Shown here: positions 23,557 through 36,469 of the stretch, piece by piece | Position numbering within the stretch: the stretch's first letter is position 1 | How the letters are laid out: every line of letters starts with the position of its first letter | Assembly: GCA_963978545.1 (NCBI GenBank) | Contig: OZ021724.1 | Coordinates: 103,892,023 to 103,956,022 of the forward strand | Origin: Linyphia triangularis | Lineage: Eukaryota; Arthropoda; Arachnida; Araneae; Linyphiidae | DNA length: 64,000 nt | Direction of reading: 5' to 3' | The notes under the pieces: model-generated | What the model saw: the letters and a program-made list of their open reading frames with translations, nothing else | Database searches by the model: none | Told to the model about the DNA's origin: nothing | Program-made: the position numbers and the translations under genes

Positions 23557-24132
23557 GGGGGGGTCGGAAGACACATTTTTTTCTCGGAATTCATTTTGAG
23601 GTTTTCAGCGAATCACAATATTTGAAATATTGTCTGCAAAATGGTTTAACTTGGTGGGAAATGCGCGGATTCAAAGTATTTTAAATAGTTTTCGAAAAAA
23701 TAACTTCACTGAAAAAACCCCGTCTGCTTTATACTTTGAACACTTATTTCTCAAAATGCTATTTTTTCATACAAATGTACTTTTTTCTCAGGATTTACTC
23801 AATATTTTGCTTTGACATTTTTGTTCCTGTTACTTATTGTATTTTTAAACAAACAAACATATGCTTTTATAGAAATGTTGATTAGATTTAAAAAAAAAAA
23901 AAAAAAAAAAATCCTAACTATGGTTTTTTTGTGAAAATTTTATAAAAATATGTCAAAACGTCATAAATCCTAAGCGAAATTTTATTTGTACAAAAGCATA
24001 AGTCAGTCTTTCTAAAAGTGCTTTAATATTGGTTGTACAAATTTTTAAACAAAAGTTATGAGTAGTTTCTGAGAAAAAGGTACATAAAAAATGCCTTTTT
24101 AACAAGGACTAGATAGAGACTTCCAACCCCAC
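23557..24132. mobile_element. TTAA-flanked MITE, family P2 (piggyBac-like)
   Basis: Flanked by TTAA at 23553-23556 and 24133-24136. The left end is GGGGGGGTCGGAAGACAC and the right end, reverse-complemented, is GTGGGGTTGGAAGTCTC. The 576-bp interior is AT-rich and non-coding with a poly(A) tract near 23890-23910. A lone similar end occurs near 3673-3690. Confidence 0.72.
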
Positions 24133-24549
24133 TTAAATACAGACATTTAAAACAATGAATAAAATCCTAAATATTTTGTTAATTTTATGTTACCGCAGAA
24201 AATGTTTGCTTCAGATAATTCTGTTTCATTAAATTAAAAATGATTTCTTTTACTTTTAGTTTCTTAGCTAATTTATCAATAAGCTTTATACAATGGCTAT
24301 TTGAGTATCATATGGCAGTATGTTAATACAAATTCAAAATCCATTCTTCAAACTAGAAATTGAATAAAAATTATATCTAAAAAAAATTCGCCCAACCCGC
24401 CCTTTAAGGACATTTATTTTTTTATTTATTGTTGACAATATATAACTAAAACACTATTTTGGGAAAGGTTTATTTTTTTTTTGTTTCTGTCTATTTCATA
24501 TATCCTAGAAAAAGAATATTCAGACTGTCTCCAGACGTAAATTTGTTTG
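24133..24549. other. AT-rich spacer, nothing recognised
   Basis: No coding signal or repeat relation. Confidence 0.5.
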
Positions 24550-25095
24550 CCAAATACTTAATATGAGTTGCTACCTTTTTCTTTTGATACGCGATAATTC
24601 ACAATATCTCTTCATAGTTTCACACCAATATAATCCCTCAACCCATATTCTCCTAACGTGATTGTTTTCACTATGTGATTGTCAACACACTGATGACCTT
24701 CTAACAACGAGATATCTTCTCATCTCAAAAGATCGCCAAACTCTCAAAGAGCTCTAACGACGACATAACGAAGGGCCTCCAAGAATAATGCAACGATTAT
24801 AAGAGAGTCTCCTATAATGGGCAGAAAGGGGCATCTATTTTGCCCGGGTATAGCCCTTTCTACTTGGGGCGTCCGTAATCCCTTCTTCAGCCCTTTTTGC
24901 TCTTGCTCTTTCTTCTGTCTGTTGTTGGGGGACAGGATATCGGTTGTTGATTTGTTGGAAGAGTCATCCGAATGCACCAGTTGAGCCCTTCTTCTATTCA
25001 CGCTGCAATGAGTGTTCACATTGGGAAAGCGGGATCATATTGGTGGAATTATGTCGGTGGGGGAAGTGTACAAATTGGGTTCGGAATATTTGTTG
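24550..25095. other. GC-richer unique island, possible regulatory DNA
   Basis: Balanced base composition and single-copy appearance. It includes AAGATCGCCAAACTCTC, a TTTTGCCCGGGTATAGCC block and a GTTGATTTGTTGGAAGAG block. Overlapping open frames on both strands lack recognisable domains. It resembles the islands at 13.4, 32.5 and 49.2 kb in composition. Conserved non-coding function is an inference only. Confidence 0.3.
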
Positions 25096-26259
<1,164 letters not shown>

Positions 26260-26378
26260 ATACATAATTAACAAATGAACAAAAATGATGTTCTTGGATT
26301 CAACAGTTTTGGATATTTGGGTCAACCCTCTGATGAAATTCCAAATTTCTGACGCGTTCTTTTCATTTTGTTTGTATT

Positions 26379-26691
<313 letters not shown>

Positions 26692-27595
26692 AAATAAAGA
26701 TTCAAATTCAATATTCAGATTACACTTCTCCATTAATAATAAAATGCTTTAAAATTTCATAGAATAGTTTATATCAAAACGAGAAACTAAAATAATTTAA
26801 ATTAATGGCAATTACTGATTCAAACAAATAATAATGATAGGAATGCTTTATTGTTTTTATACGCCTCATGAGACCTTTTAAAAATCAGTATTCTGATGTA
26901 AGCTTCTTTAATTAACTCATCCTTAAGCCTCAAAAATACCCAACAAAAATTAGCAAATGTATCTTTAAATGTTTGGCATCATTCTACAGATAGGCCATAT
27001 GAAAGAAAATAGCAAGAGAATATGATCTTTACTTTTAGTTCACTGTAAAATTTCTAAGAAAAATGTAACTTTAGACAATGTAAATTAAAGTTATTATGTT
27101 ATGGTTTTAATCATTGAGACATTTTAAAACAGTCAAATGTGATGAATGTAGGACATGAAAGGTGGTTAAGGAATAACAAAAGTTTAAATTTATTCAGATG
27201 AAAAATGGAACGGAAATAGTAACGATTAATAAAAATCATTCTTAAAACATTTTAATGACCATGATGTTTTGATTCCTGAAAACTCTAAGAATGGAATTTC
27301 TACAATGAGTCTCCAAAAATAATTTCATAAAATTAATCTAATGTTTTCTTTCATTGAAAATTCTGTTTTATGTCTCTGGAGGCAAAAATAATATGCTTTT
27401 AAATCATTTATAATAGCTTCGATTGTGTTTGCTAGTCTGTGTTTTTGTGGAGGAAAAATCTGCGGATAGTTTATAAACTCATTTGTCGCCATCCGATCGC
27501 ACTGAAACTTGTCAGATGCATAGATTCGTTGTTGGATTTCCCTGATGGGTTTTTAGTTGCTTTGAACGGTTGAAAAACAAAACCTTCTTTTTAAC

Positions 27596-27630
<35 letters not shown>

Positions 27631-28045
27631 GACTTGTTTTTGGCTTAAGTTTAGTTTTTTGCGCCGTCCGTGGGTATTCAGCATAGTGCTCTCCTAGTTT
27701 TGATTCAATCTAATTAAAATATGCAAATTTTCTAAAGGCGTTTTCATTGGCCTTGTCAATTGAGATAGAGACTGTAAAAAGTTATGTCTACGCACTTGAT
27801 CTATAGAAAAATAAACTGTTGTTACGTTCTAAACTTTTTTTAGTTCATAATCCCTTTTTTAGGGTTTTCTCCCCGCAGGAAAAAATCTTTGCTGATAAAA
27901 ACGCATTCTATAAAGTTTTGACTCGTCTTCACCCGGAGAAAGCATTGAAATGGCAACTTCACAAAAATCCTTCTGCACCGAAATGATTTGATATCCCCCC
28001 CCCCCCCCTTTTTTTTTATTTGTTCTTTTTTTTTACTTCAACCTG
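26692..28045. other. AT-rich spacer, nothing firmly recognised
   Basis: Contains a long T-run at about 27600-27629 and a C-run followed by a T-run near 28005-28017. Around 27470-27560, CGCACTGAAACTTGTCAGAT resembles phrases found in degraded arthropod dispersed repeats, but no family could be delimited. Confidence 0.4.
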
Positions 28046-28150
28046 TTCCAGAGAGGTGGTTCTCTCACATATGTACGTGGAGGCAGGTGCTAGTTCACAA
28101 AGTCCTTCCTTTCCACACCCAGCCGGGAGTTCAACCAACCAACCAACTAT
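28046..28150 (+). mobile_element. Possible SINE fragment with AACC-repeat tail
   Basis: The block ending CAGCCGGGAGTTCAACCAAC followed by CAACCAACT has the same AACC-repeat 3' end as SINE-A and SINE-B in this window. No intact tRNA head is visible, so it is at most a 5'-truncated or unrelated SINE. Confidence 0.35.
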
Positions 28151-29039
28151 AAAGTTTTGAGTCGGTCGCTAAAAATCCGTTTTTACACATGCTCATATTA
28201 ACGCTTATTGGACTATAATTTACTCATTTTCCGTTGCCCAATCGAGCCGAAATTTGTTAGCTATACTCATTACCGATGACAAGGCATTCTACGGTTTAGG
28301 GACAATCGAAGGTTTTCTTCGTGTTGGTCAAACACTATGTAAACTTGATCGGAACTCAAGTAAGTCGCAGTTGCACATGCAAGTTGACAATGTATGTAAA
28401 AGATGTATAAGAAAGCTTTGTTTATATGAGTTAATTTTTATTTCACATTTGGTTACACGGATCCTCAGTTTTCAAATTTTGTTCAAATTGATTAAATGGT
28501 TTTATCAAACAAATCCCATTTAAAAGATTCATTTGGTATAGTTTCTGATAGAGAATGATCAAAACGTGTCTTTTGTATTGATTATAGGTTGTCGGTAGTT
28601 TCTTTATTGTTATATTGACTTGTTTTGTTGATTTCCAATGAAATTATCCAAAAATCTCTTAAAATCACCATTTTTTTTTTAGTTTGATAAATTAAAAATA
28701 AATGACCGCATCAAAATTGTTCATTAATTAAACAGTTAATTAGATTAATCTATAATACAAAACAAATATATGGTAAAATTTTAATGAATGATTTTTCTAA
28801 AAAGTTAATCGAAGATTAAAAATGCACAAATGTTCGAAATGAGAAGAAACAAAATTAAATTTGTATGTAAAAATGTGATATGACGCACCGGTATTTACGT
28901 TTTTAAATGAATTTTTTCAACAAAGAAGCAAAAATTAATTTTTATATAAAAATGTTCTATGTCACACCAGTGCCTAAATTTTTTTGAATGATTTTTTTAC
29001 CGAACTATACTTCGAAACAACATTACCTGAACCTTGAGT
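28151..29039. other. Spacer, nothing recognised
   Basis: An 89-codon plus-strand frame at 28254-28523 has no domain and lies in sequence with repeat-like phrasing (CAATCGAGCCGAAATTTG). No gene can be supported. Confidence 0.4.
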
Positions 29040-29345
29040 ATACTCTGTAGCATAAATCCTTCCGCGTAAGGATATAGTTCCGTACAAATATCAACTTTTA
29101 TTGTAATATTGATAACCTACCCACATAGTTTTGTATCAAATTTAAATATAAGTTGACAACAAAAACAAAATAAGCTCTTTAAAATTTTAATTAATATTTT
29201 ATTATTCTTACCACGGATACTATCGGAGTTTTAACGGATTGGTCACACTTCGTTCCAATCAACCAATCAGAGCTTAGTAAAACCGGTTCACACGTCGCTG
29301 CAGCGTATTCAGTAAGCTCAAGTAAACCTGTCCCAATGTATAGAA
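29040..29345 (-). mobile_element. Family X element fragment (X1)
   Basis: The reverse complement matches family X at 56.7-57.6 kb. Shared blocks are the terminus TACATTGGGACA, TTACTTGAGCTTACTGAATA then CGCTGCAGCGACGTGTGAAC then CGGTTTTACTAAG, and GATAGTATCCGTGGTAAG with ACGGAACTATATCC. It lacks the 133-bp triplication of the other copy. Confidence 0.75.
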
Positions 29346-30046
29346 AGACTACAGGCCAAAATTATGCGCTTAAGATAGTAAAATAGTTTGAATTTCAAAT
29401 GCGTAAAAATAACGAGCACGATATTTTGAATTTAAATAAAAGATTGTTCACCAAACTGTTAATGTTGCACTAAATACATAAATAAACAAAACATTACATT
29501 TACATTTTCTAGAATTGATATAATTATTGTTCAGATTACTTTGCATTTCAACTTTTGAATAATATTATTCGATAAGTGAATTTTGGCATTCCTGTCAACC
29601 TAATATAGGGTATATGGAAATAACATTCATTCTTAAGGGAAACATTCTATACATACATTATAAGTTAAAAAAGTAAATAAAGTTAAATATAACTAAACAA
29701 AACTTAACTAAAATAGTTTCAAATCCGCCAATATAACCATGATAGATTTATTTCAAAATAAACAATTCTTCATTGTACAGCAACTTGTGATTCCACCAAA
29801 AATTAATAGGCCACATATAATTGAAGCAGTTCCTGGTGGTAAAAAATATAATTTATTATTAATTAATATCTAAATAGAATATATTATTAATTAGAAACCC
29901 ACTTTTTAATAATTCTGATCATGTTCTTTTACAACAATATTCAATTAGTTTTTCATTATGAAACCTAAGTAATCTCTAAAATTATTGCACGATATTTTAA
30001 ATAGAAATACTATTATCAATATTAGTAATTTTATCTCTGATATTTA
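29346..30046. other. AT-rich spacer, nothing recognised
   Basis: No coding or repeat signal. Confidence 0.5.
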
Positions 30047-30110
30047 TTTTCAATTGCCTATATGTATACATAGGGTAATGAAAGTATAGCATTCGTTAAA
30101 AAATAAAATT

Positions 30111-30154
<44 letters not shown>

Positions 30155-30815
30155 CATTTATTCCCGTTTGGAACATCCCGATTTCACAAAAGTGATCTAG
30201 AAAAAATGTCCTTATGTGAGTATTTGTGTCCGCGGTTAACAGAGCTCCCGAACAAATTGATCTACGATGTTTGAATTTGGTGTGCGGGTTGGTGATGGCA
30301 GAAGGACCTATCATTAAGGTTTTAGTCAAAATCACTCATGTGTGCATAGGGTAGTTTTCATTGAAAAAATCACGTTTTTCAGTAATTGCTAAGAAACGGA
30401 TCGAACTATTTTGTTCAAAATCGCTGTGGTATTGCCTCTTTTGATGTTCTAAACATCCCCACCTCCGAAATTTCCGTAAAAATGCTTTAAAGGAGTAAAA
30501 AGCAGAAAAAGCGAATGCCTTCAACACAGAGTTTCCTTGAGCATACCTCATCAACGATCGTTTTTTCTTCTCTGCTCAGTTTCACTTATAAGTAAGGCTA
30601 ATATAAAAATTATCGATAAGTATATCACCAAAATTGTCATTTTGGCGGATTTTTTTTTTCTTTTTAAAAGACCCATACAAGAATTATTGCAAACAAAATC
30701 ACCAACTGGCCATTTTTACTCAATGAATGATGAAAATATAAACACAGTAAATTACACAAATCCACTTCAGTATAATAATGTAATTAATACTTATGGGATG
30801 TTTCGCACTCCTAGT
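30047..30815 (+). repeat. Family R copy R4
   Basis: Full-length: head TTTCAATTGCCTATATGTAT then GGGTAATGAAAGTATAGCAT, T-run, TTGGAACATCCCGATTTCAC, AGCTCCCGAACAAATTGATC, CAAAATCGCTGTGGTATTGC, TTTCACTTATAAGTAAGGC, tail GGATGTTTCGCACTCCTAG. It is closely related to R3. Confidence 0.85.
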
Positions 30816-30949
30816 TAGTTGTATGCCGATTACAGAAGTAGATTATATGTTCTAGGGTTCTTTATCCTTCGTTACACCTACAGATCTTCGTTACATCTAT
30901 AATTATATAACATTCCCATTATCACCACCTATACGTATCCTCACAATTT

Positions 30950-31440
30950 CTTTCAAAGATGCACTTTGGGACAATTCCCGTATCCTATTATCGCAAGAGC
31001 AAAAAATATTACAAAAAAATAAAAAAAATATGTATACTGCTGTATAGATGGCAAAAAAAAAAAAAAAATCCATAGCACTAGAAGGGGAAAAAAAATGATA
31101 TTGCCTGTTGATCCCACGGCTTTGCGTTCCCTCTCCTCCTCTTCATCTTGCATTGTCTTCTTGGGGAATCTGAAGGAAGACAAGATGCCGCTGCATGACA
31201 AAAGTCACCTTCAGATGATATTTAGAAGAATACCTCCACGTTCGATTGGGGAAGAGAAGGGGGGGGGGGGCTGATACCCTGGAGGCCTCGAACGAAATGT
31301 ACTTTTGGAGTTTTTTTCCGGATCGACACGTTTTTCCTGGAGGGGGAAGAAAAGTGGGAGGGGAGGTACCTGGATGGAAGGATGAGGTGGAATATGTTGT
31401 AGGAGATGTATTTTTGTGTTCATATTTAACTAACGTTTGA
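30950..31440. other. GC-richer purine/pyrimidine-skewed island
   Basis: Contains strong purine or pyrimidine strand bias (CCCTCTCCTCCTCTTCATC, a run of 13 G near 31259-31271, GGGGAAGAAAAGTGGGAGGG). Such tracts may form triplex or G-rich structures. The proline-rich and arginine-rich open frames on either strand have no domain. No gene is supported. Confidence 0.35.
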
Positions 31441-31508
31441 TATTGTTTGAGGGTAGGGCATAGGATGAAATTTGCGTATCTAAAAAAAGTGAGGCGATGT
31501 GCAACTTT

Positions 31509-31735
31509 ATTAGTATTAGTTACCCGGTACGTAATATGGGTAATGAAAATTATGCATTCGATGATGAAAAAAATCAGATTTTTTTAATTTTTTTTTTTTT
31601 TGATTTCTACATGTTTTGCAATGAGTTGCATTAAAAAACAGTGGTCTAGAGAAAATGTATCTGTGTGCATCGGTGGTCAGCATAACTCACGAATTGATTG
31701 ACTTACGATTTTTAACTTTTGTGTACGGGTTAACT
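31509..31735 (+). repeat. Family R copy R5, truncated
   Basis: It begins at the hairpin-head region (GGGTAATGAAAATTATGCAT) and runs to the block GACTTACGATTTTTAACTTT then GTGTACGGGTT. It stops abruptly where Tc1 transposase sequence begins. Confidence 0.7.
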
Positions 31736-32238
31736 CCTCCAGACCCTCACACTCTTTTCATCGGGTTGTAGGACAAATATGAACTCATCTCTGAATATAA
31801 CGTTGCCCAAACACACACAGTCCCATTCATTTTCTGGTGGCACAACTTTAATCATGCCCATTTCGATTGAACGGATAAAGAGCGCCAACTCGTGGTACCC
31901 GGGAGTACAAATCATTCATGTGTAGCCTTCAACGAATAGCAGCTGTAGATATCGTCTTACCAATGGCAGCTACAACCATAGATGTCACACGTGTGGCGAT
32001 TATCTTGGATTCCGTTTGGTTACGACAGCAATATATTGATCTTCCGCGGGAGGTCGTAACTCTTGTCTACAGGTCTTCGGACAACTGTTTGTCTGGTTTG
32101 GAATTGTTTCCATGATCGTGAAATGACGGAATGATGAACGCCGAAAAAACGAGCAACAACTGTAATTGAGTGTCCTGCTTCAAGGGGTCCGACATGCCAC
32201 CAGCACCCAGAATCTTTTATTCGTCTTCTAGAAACCAT
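31730..32238 (-). pseudogene. Tc1/mariner transposase pseudogene
   Basis: The N-terminal frame (32238-32020) carries the paired helix-turn-helix of Tc1-type transposases: GPLEAGHSITVVARFFGV then HHSVISRSWKQFQ. A frameshift follows near PVDKSYD, then in another frame PPAEDQYIAVVTKRNPR and LHMNDLYSRVPRV broken by two stops. A third frame (31915-31730) has GNVIFRDEFIFVLQPDEKSV, corresponding to the segment around the second catalytic Asp (normally FTDESRF; here FRDEFIF). The sequence ends there, so the last catalytic residue is absent. It is inactive, with multiple lesions, and abuts truncated repeat R5. Confidence 0.88.
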
Positions 32239-32519
32239 AGAAAAACATCTAACTTGAAAGCAAATCTTACGAATGTTCTAAACTCCTTTCATCAGCACTT
32301 ACATGCAACTCCTGTAACCCTTCACAATGCCTGCTTCTTGTACGATTGCCTGTTTTGACTAAATCGCATTTGCTAAATTTATCCAGTGTTATTATATAAT
32401 ATCCTCTACTCTCAATACAATGTTTGGAAACAATTTACAATACAAAACTATGTCAAACAATTTACAAACAAATACAACAATTTACTGTCGAATCGTATCT
32501 AGTGGCTTTTTACCAACTC
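32239..32519. other. Spacer, nothing recognised
   Basis: Possible 5' flank of the Tc1 remnant; no terminal inverted repeat could be identified. Confidence 0.4.
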
Positions 32520-33250
32520 CAAGGAAGAAAATGTCTATCTATTCTTAAAACTTTCAGTTCATGACGTCATTTGGGGAATGACGATTCCCCACAATGCAAT
32601 TCCCAAAACTCACCCTACATGTTCCCCTATTCCAGCTCAAACCTTCTTTTCGCAACAAAACCAGCAAATGAATCAATTCTTTCAACCAAGAAGAAAAAAA
32701 AAACTCTATAAATCATAACAAAATGACTGGGATGAGAAACAACCGGAGTTTAAAAAAAGAAATAAACGATCCCTCTGACATAAAGGGATCTGTTACCAAC
32801 CCCCCAAAAAAGAAACTTTAAATCCTATCTAGAAAACCCCAGCATCATAACCGTAACCAATTGCAGCTATATCCCCCCCCCCCTCCCCATTAGATAATTA
32901 TCAGTTGTCGTCTGCAGCTCTACAGGCCCATTCATCAGACGATCTCACAAAGTGTCAGTTTTAATCCTTCAATCGCAGTTTTGCTGACGGAATCTCGTGA
33001 AAATCCCTGCACCCCCTCATTCTGGATTGAAGTCCCTTCCCCACCCTCGATCGTTCTTTTTCTATTCCCCCCCCCCTTCCCCCAGTCCTCTTTGGAACGA
33101 ATCGAACATTCGAAGCGTGCAGATTGCGTGCGACACACGTTTCCTGTCAGATGAACTTGTTGAGAACACGTGTTGGGGGTCTGTGCCAACCTCGTTAGTT
33201 AAACGCAGACGATTTGAGTGAGAGATTAGTTTTTTGTGCGTGGCAACTAG
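32520..33250. other. GC-richer unique island, possible regulatory DNA
   Basis: Single-copy in the window, with C-runs (near 32873-32886 and 33067-33076) and a perfect CRE-type TGACGTCA inside CATGACGTCATTTGGGG near 32561-32576. Frames on both strands (up to 84 codons) have no recognised domain. It may be a promoter or enhancer for a gene outside the window. Evidence is compositional only. Confidence 0.35.
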
Positions 33251-33836
33251 GTTTAATTTTTTGGATCCACTTGTGTGAACAATAGTGTTGAAGTACACTC
33301 TTTCTTGTTTACTTCAATTTTTGAGATTGTGATGGTTTAAAATTATGTTGTCGATTAATACAAAATTATTACTAATGTTATTTTAATTGAAAATAAGGTA
33401 AAATAATGGTTTTACATTATATTTGTGTCAACAAGGATAAATAGGTTTGATGACCTACACTGTGGGTCGTGGTTCTTTTGCGGCTTTTTAACCCATTTTT
33501 GTGAGTAGGGTACTTTTATTTTTCAGTCTGTGAGGTTTTAGGATATTATAAGTCATATTAAAATGAGAAAAATTAAACAAATATAATATTTATCTGCCTG
33601 AGAAACTGAGCAATAATAAGGGATATCTAACCTTAGCGAACAAAGGGCATATACATCAAGTAATAAAAATTATTATTTTAAACTAAAAGAAATTTCAAAA
33701 TTTGCCATTTTATTGTACCTAAATCTCAAACCATACATCCCAGTAGCACAGATACACCGACTAATATCGATTGACATTGGCCAATCTCGGTGAGCACCGA
33801 CACCGTTGTAGACTTACCGTTGTTACAGATCTTGAC
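33251..33836. other. Spacer, nothing recognised
   Basis: AT-rich with no repeat or coding signal. Confidence 0.5.
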
Positions 33837-33855
33837 CAATCCAAGCCAGTGCTGG

Positions 33856-33890
<35 letters not shown>

Positions 33891-34135
33891 CTCTTTCATG
33901 CGCAAATTTCCTCCTTTTGTCCTGATCGCGTTTCTGTTGGCCGTTCGTAGAGCTGTTTTTTGTGATATAGGTACCGTTCCAGCATTCTTTAAGGTTTTCA
34001 CATGCGCTGAGCTCTTTGCGACAGGAAAAAGTAGATGTTACCATTTGAAAATTTCGAGTTTCTGTAACTATAACCGTAATCGCGAACACCATTTTGTCCC
34101 AATTCACAGAATCCCTAGCTCATATATGTACTTGA
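33837..34135 (+). mobile_element. Solo arm of the 12-kb foldback family, with short (TA)n
   Basis: The sequence from TTTCCTCCTTTTGTCCTGAT through TTTGCGACAGGAAAAAGTAG to CTGTAACTATAACCGTAATC matches the right arm at about 12570-12830. It contains a (TA)n tract at 33859-33888 in place of part of the arm. No opposing arm is present, so it is a truncated or recombined copy. Confidence 0.75.
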
Positions 34136-34498
34136 AATTTTTAAAGTTGATGCAGTGTTTTAAAATTGAAATATATTTGAGGATATTTTGGGATAAAAAG
34201 TAAATTTTGTGGTGATTTTGACATGCATTTTTTTATTTTTATTTTTTTTAATCATTCATTTCGTGACGATGCTCGAATTCCAGACACTATTAACCATTCT
34301 TTCAGAGCTCGTGCTTCCAATAATGTCCAATGCTGCTGTGATATCTTGGTGAGAGTACTTTATTTTTAGAACATGAGATGAAGTTAGAATATTTTTCATT
34401 TTGGTGCAATAGAAATGTTGGTATCGGTTGATAAATTTTTTATCTAGGAAAGTCTCAACTTTATAATGCATTCTTATCAACAACGAATCTATATGTCA

Positions 34499-34677
34499 GT
34501 TGGTTGTTTTCAGATTATATGGCGCCGTCAGCAACACGAGGGCTGTAATGCACCGAAACATTCGTCATTAGACAAGCCAACATACATTTACAATCACCCA
34601 TGATTAACACGGGACTCGAAACCCGCAACCTCGCGGTCTAGAAGCCAGCACGCTAACCACTATACCGTTTGGTCGGT
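34499..34677 (-). mobile_element. SINE-A copy 2
   Basis: Full-length SINE-A with tRNA-like head on the minus strand and the AACC-type end at 34499. It is flanked by a 14-bp duplication GAATCTATATGTCA at 34485-34498 and 34678-34691. One extra A within the B box region (CGAAACCCGC) marks slight decay. Confidence 0.95.
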
Positions 34678-34691
34678 GAATCTATATGTCA

Positions 34692-35309
34692 AATTTCAGC
34701 GTGATAGGATGACGGCAAGTTGGTTTATTAGTATTCGAAGCATTGAGTAAAAGCAGTTGTTAAGTGATGAGTATTTCGTTGTTGAACTTGGAGTATTGAA
34801 AACTAAATAGAAAAAAAACACAATTTCATTATTCAATAAAAAGTATATATATTAGCCTCTGAGCTATACTAATAACATATGTTGGGAATGGTAACTCGAA
34901 ATCAGTTAACAATGCTTTGAGCCTAAATTATATATTCTACATGAATGTGTCATATATCACTTTGGAGGTATAAAATAGTACGATTTCATAATATAATTGA
35001 AAACAGGAAAATATATGTTATAATATTAGTAGGACACTAGATGAAATCTAAATAGAAGTTCCACACCAAAGTTCCTCAAAGTTTGATTTGAAGAATGCAT
35101 CTGTGTTAACTCTATGGGAAACTAACATCTTTGGCTTCAAATATAGATATCAAAATAGGACATAGAAATTTATATACAGTTGTTTTGGTCAAATTTGACG
35201 GAAAAGGCAGTCAATTTTGCGATATTTTTATTTATAAACTATCCCAATTTGCAAGGCATCACCGTTAAAAAAAGAAGGATTAAAAGTCGTTAAATTGAAC
35301 ATTTTTGGT
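34692..35309. other. Spacer with a repeated phrase shared with 45.87 kb
   Basis: The stretch TTTCAGCGTGATAGGATGAC then GGCAAGTTGGTTTATTAGTA recurs in altered form near 45870-45980, so part of this region is an unclassified dispersed repeat. Otherwise nothing is recognised. Confidence 0.45.
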
Positions 35310-35489
35310 TGGTTGGTTGTATTCAGATTATCTGGCGCCGTCAGCAACACAAGGGCTATAATGCGCCGAAACATTTCGTCATTTAACAAACCAACATACA
35401 TTTACAAACACCCATGCCTACACGGGACTCGAACCCGCAACCTCGCGGTCTAGAAGCCAGCATGCTAACCACTATACCGTTTGGTCGGC
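35310..35489 (-). mobile_element. SINE-A copy 3
   Basis: Full-length SINE-A flanked by a 13-bp duplication GAACATTTTTGGT at 35297-35309 and 35490-35502. Intact A-box-like and B-box motifs are present. Confidence 0.95.
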
Positions 35490-35771
35490 GAACATTTTTG
35501 GTATCTATATGTAACGGTGAAGTGGTGTAGACCGTCTTAAGAAGCAAGTCGTGGTCAAATAGCAAGGATTTATTTCCAGAGACGAGGTGGGTAGAAGCCG
35601 GGTGACCCTTGCCGAGAATGAGCAGAGTGTTAAAAAGTGTAACGTAACACAAATCTGCTTTTTTTTATATAGATTGGTGATTCTACAAAGAACCGGTCCT
35701 AGTTGGTTTAAACCAGACTCGAATAGATTCAAGGCCCATCAAGCCAATTCCGAAAAATGCCAGAACATGCA

Positions 35772-36133
35772 GCCGACCAAACGGTACAGTGGTTAGCGTG
35801 TTAGCTTCTAGACCGCGAGGTTGCGGGTTCAAGTCCCGTGTAAGGCATGGGTTGGTTGTTTTCAGATTATCTGCCACCGTCAGCAACACGAGGGCTATAA
35901 TGCGCCGAAACATTCGTCATTAGACAAGTCAACATACATTTACAAACACCCATGCCTAACACGGGACTCGAACCCGCAACCTCGCGGTCTAGAAGCCAGC
36001 ACGCCAACCACTATACCGTTGTGTAAGGCATGGGTGTTTGTAAATGTATGTTGGATTGTCAAATGACGAATGTTTCGGCGTATTATAGCTTTCGTTTTGC
36101 TGACGGCGCCAGATAATCTGAAAACAACCAACC
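35772..36133 (+). mobile_element. SINE-A copy 4 (outer), split by copy 5
   Basis: A plus-strand SINE-A starts GCCGACCAAACGGTACAGTG and runs through its B box GGTTCAAGTCC to GTGTAAGGCATGGG. It resumes at 36021 with the same 14 bases and ends in AACAACCAACC. An imperfect flanking duplication GCCAGAACATGC / GCCAGAAAATGC shows its own insertion event, older than that of the inner SINE. Confidence 0.92.
35852..36020 (-). mobile_element. SINE-A copy 5, inserted into copy 4
   Basis: A minus-strand SINE-A lies inside a plus-strand SINE-A, with the 14-bp target duplication GTGTAAGGCATGGG at 35838-35851 and 36021-36034. The target lies just after the tRNA-like head of the host. The pair forms a long inverted repeat. 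Confidence 0.95.
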
Positions 36134-36469
36134 AAAGCCAGAAAATGCAAAAACGAGAAGGGAAATATTAAAGGAAATACATTACGCACATACACAATAC
36201 ATATATATATATATATATTGAGAGAGCCTAAAATTGGCTCTTAAGCATTCTGCTAATAAATAATTTATATACATATTAATTATTTTTTTATACTTTGATA
36301 AAACATTTTACATATTATTATAATTTATTTTCATGCTTATATATGAACAGCATATTAAAGTGTCACAGAACAACAGGTATCATTTCATAGCATGCGTCCA
36401 AATACAACATCGAACTACAATCAGCATTCAATTGAAAAAAAAAATATCATATCTCCACCCACGCACGAA
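36134..36469. other. AT-rich spacer with short (TA)n
   Basis: Short (TA)n at about 36200-36220; nothing else recognised. Confidence 0.5.

Noticed and set aside
35383..36195. Recurring short frames with a RPRGCGFESR-like motif
   Set aside because: The motif is the translated tRNA-like head of SINE-A (B box GGTTCGAGTCC). It appears at every SINE copy and is not a protein.
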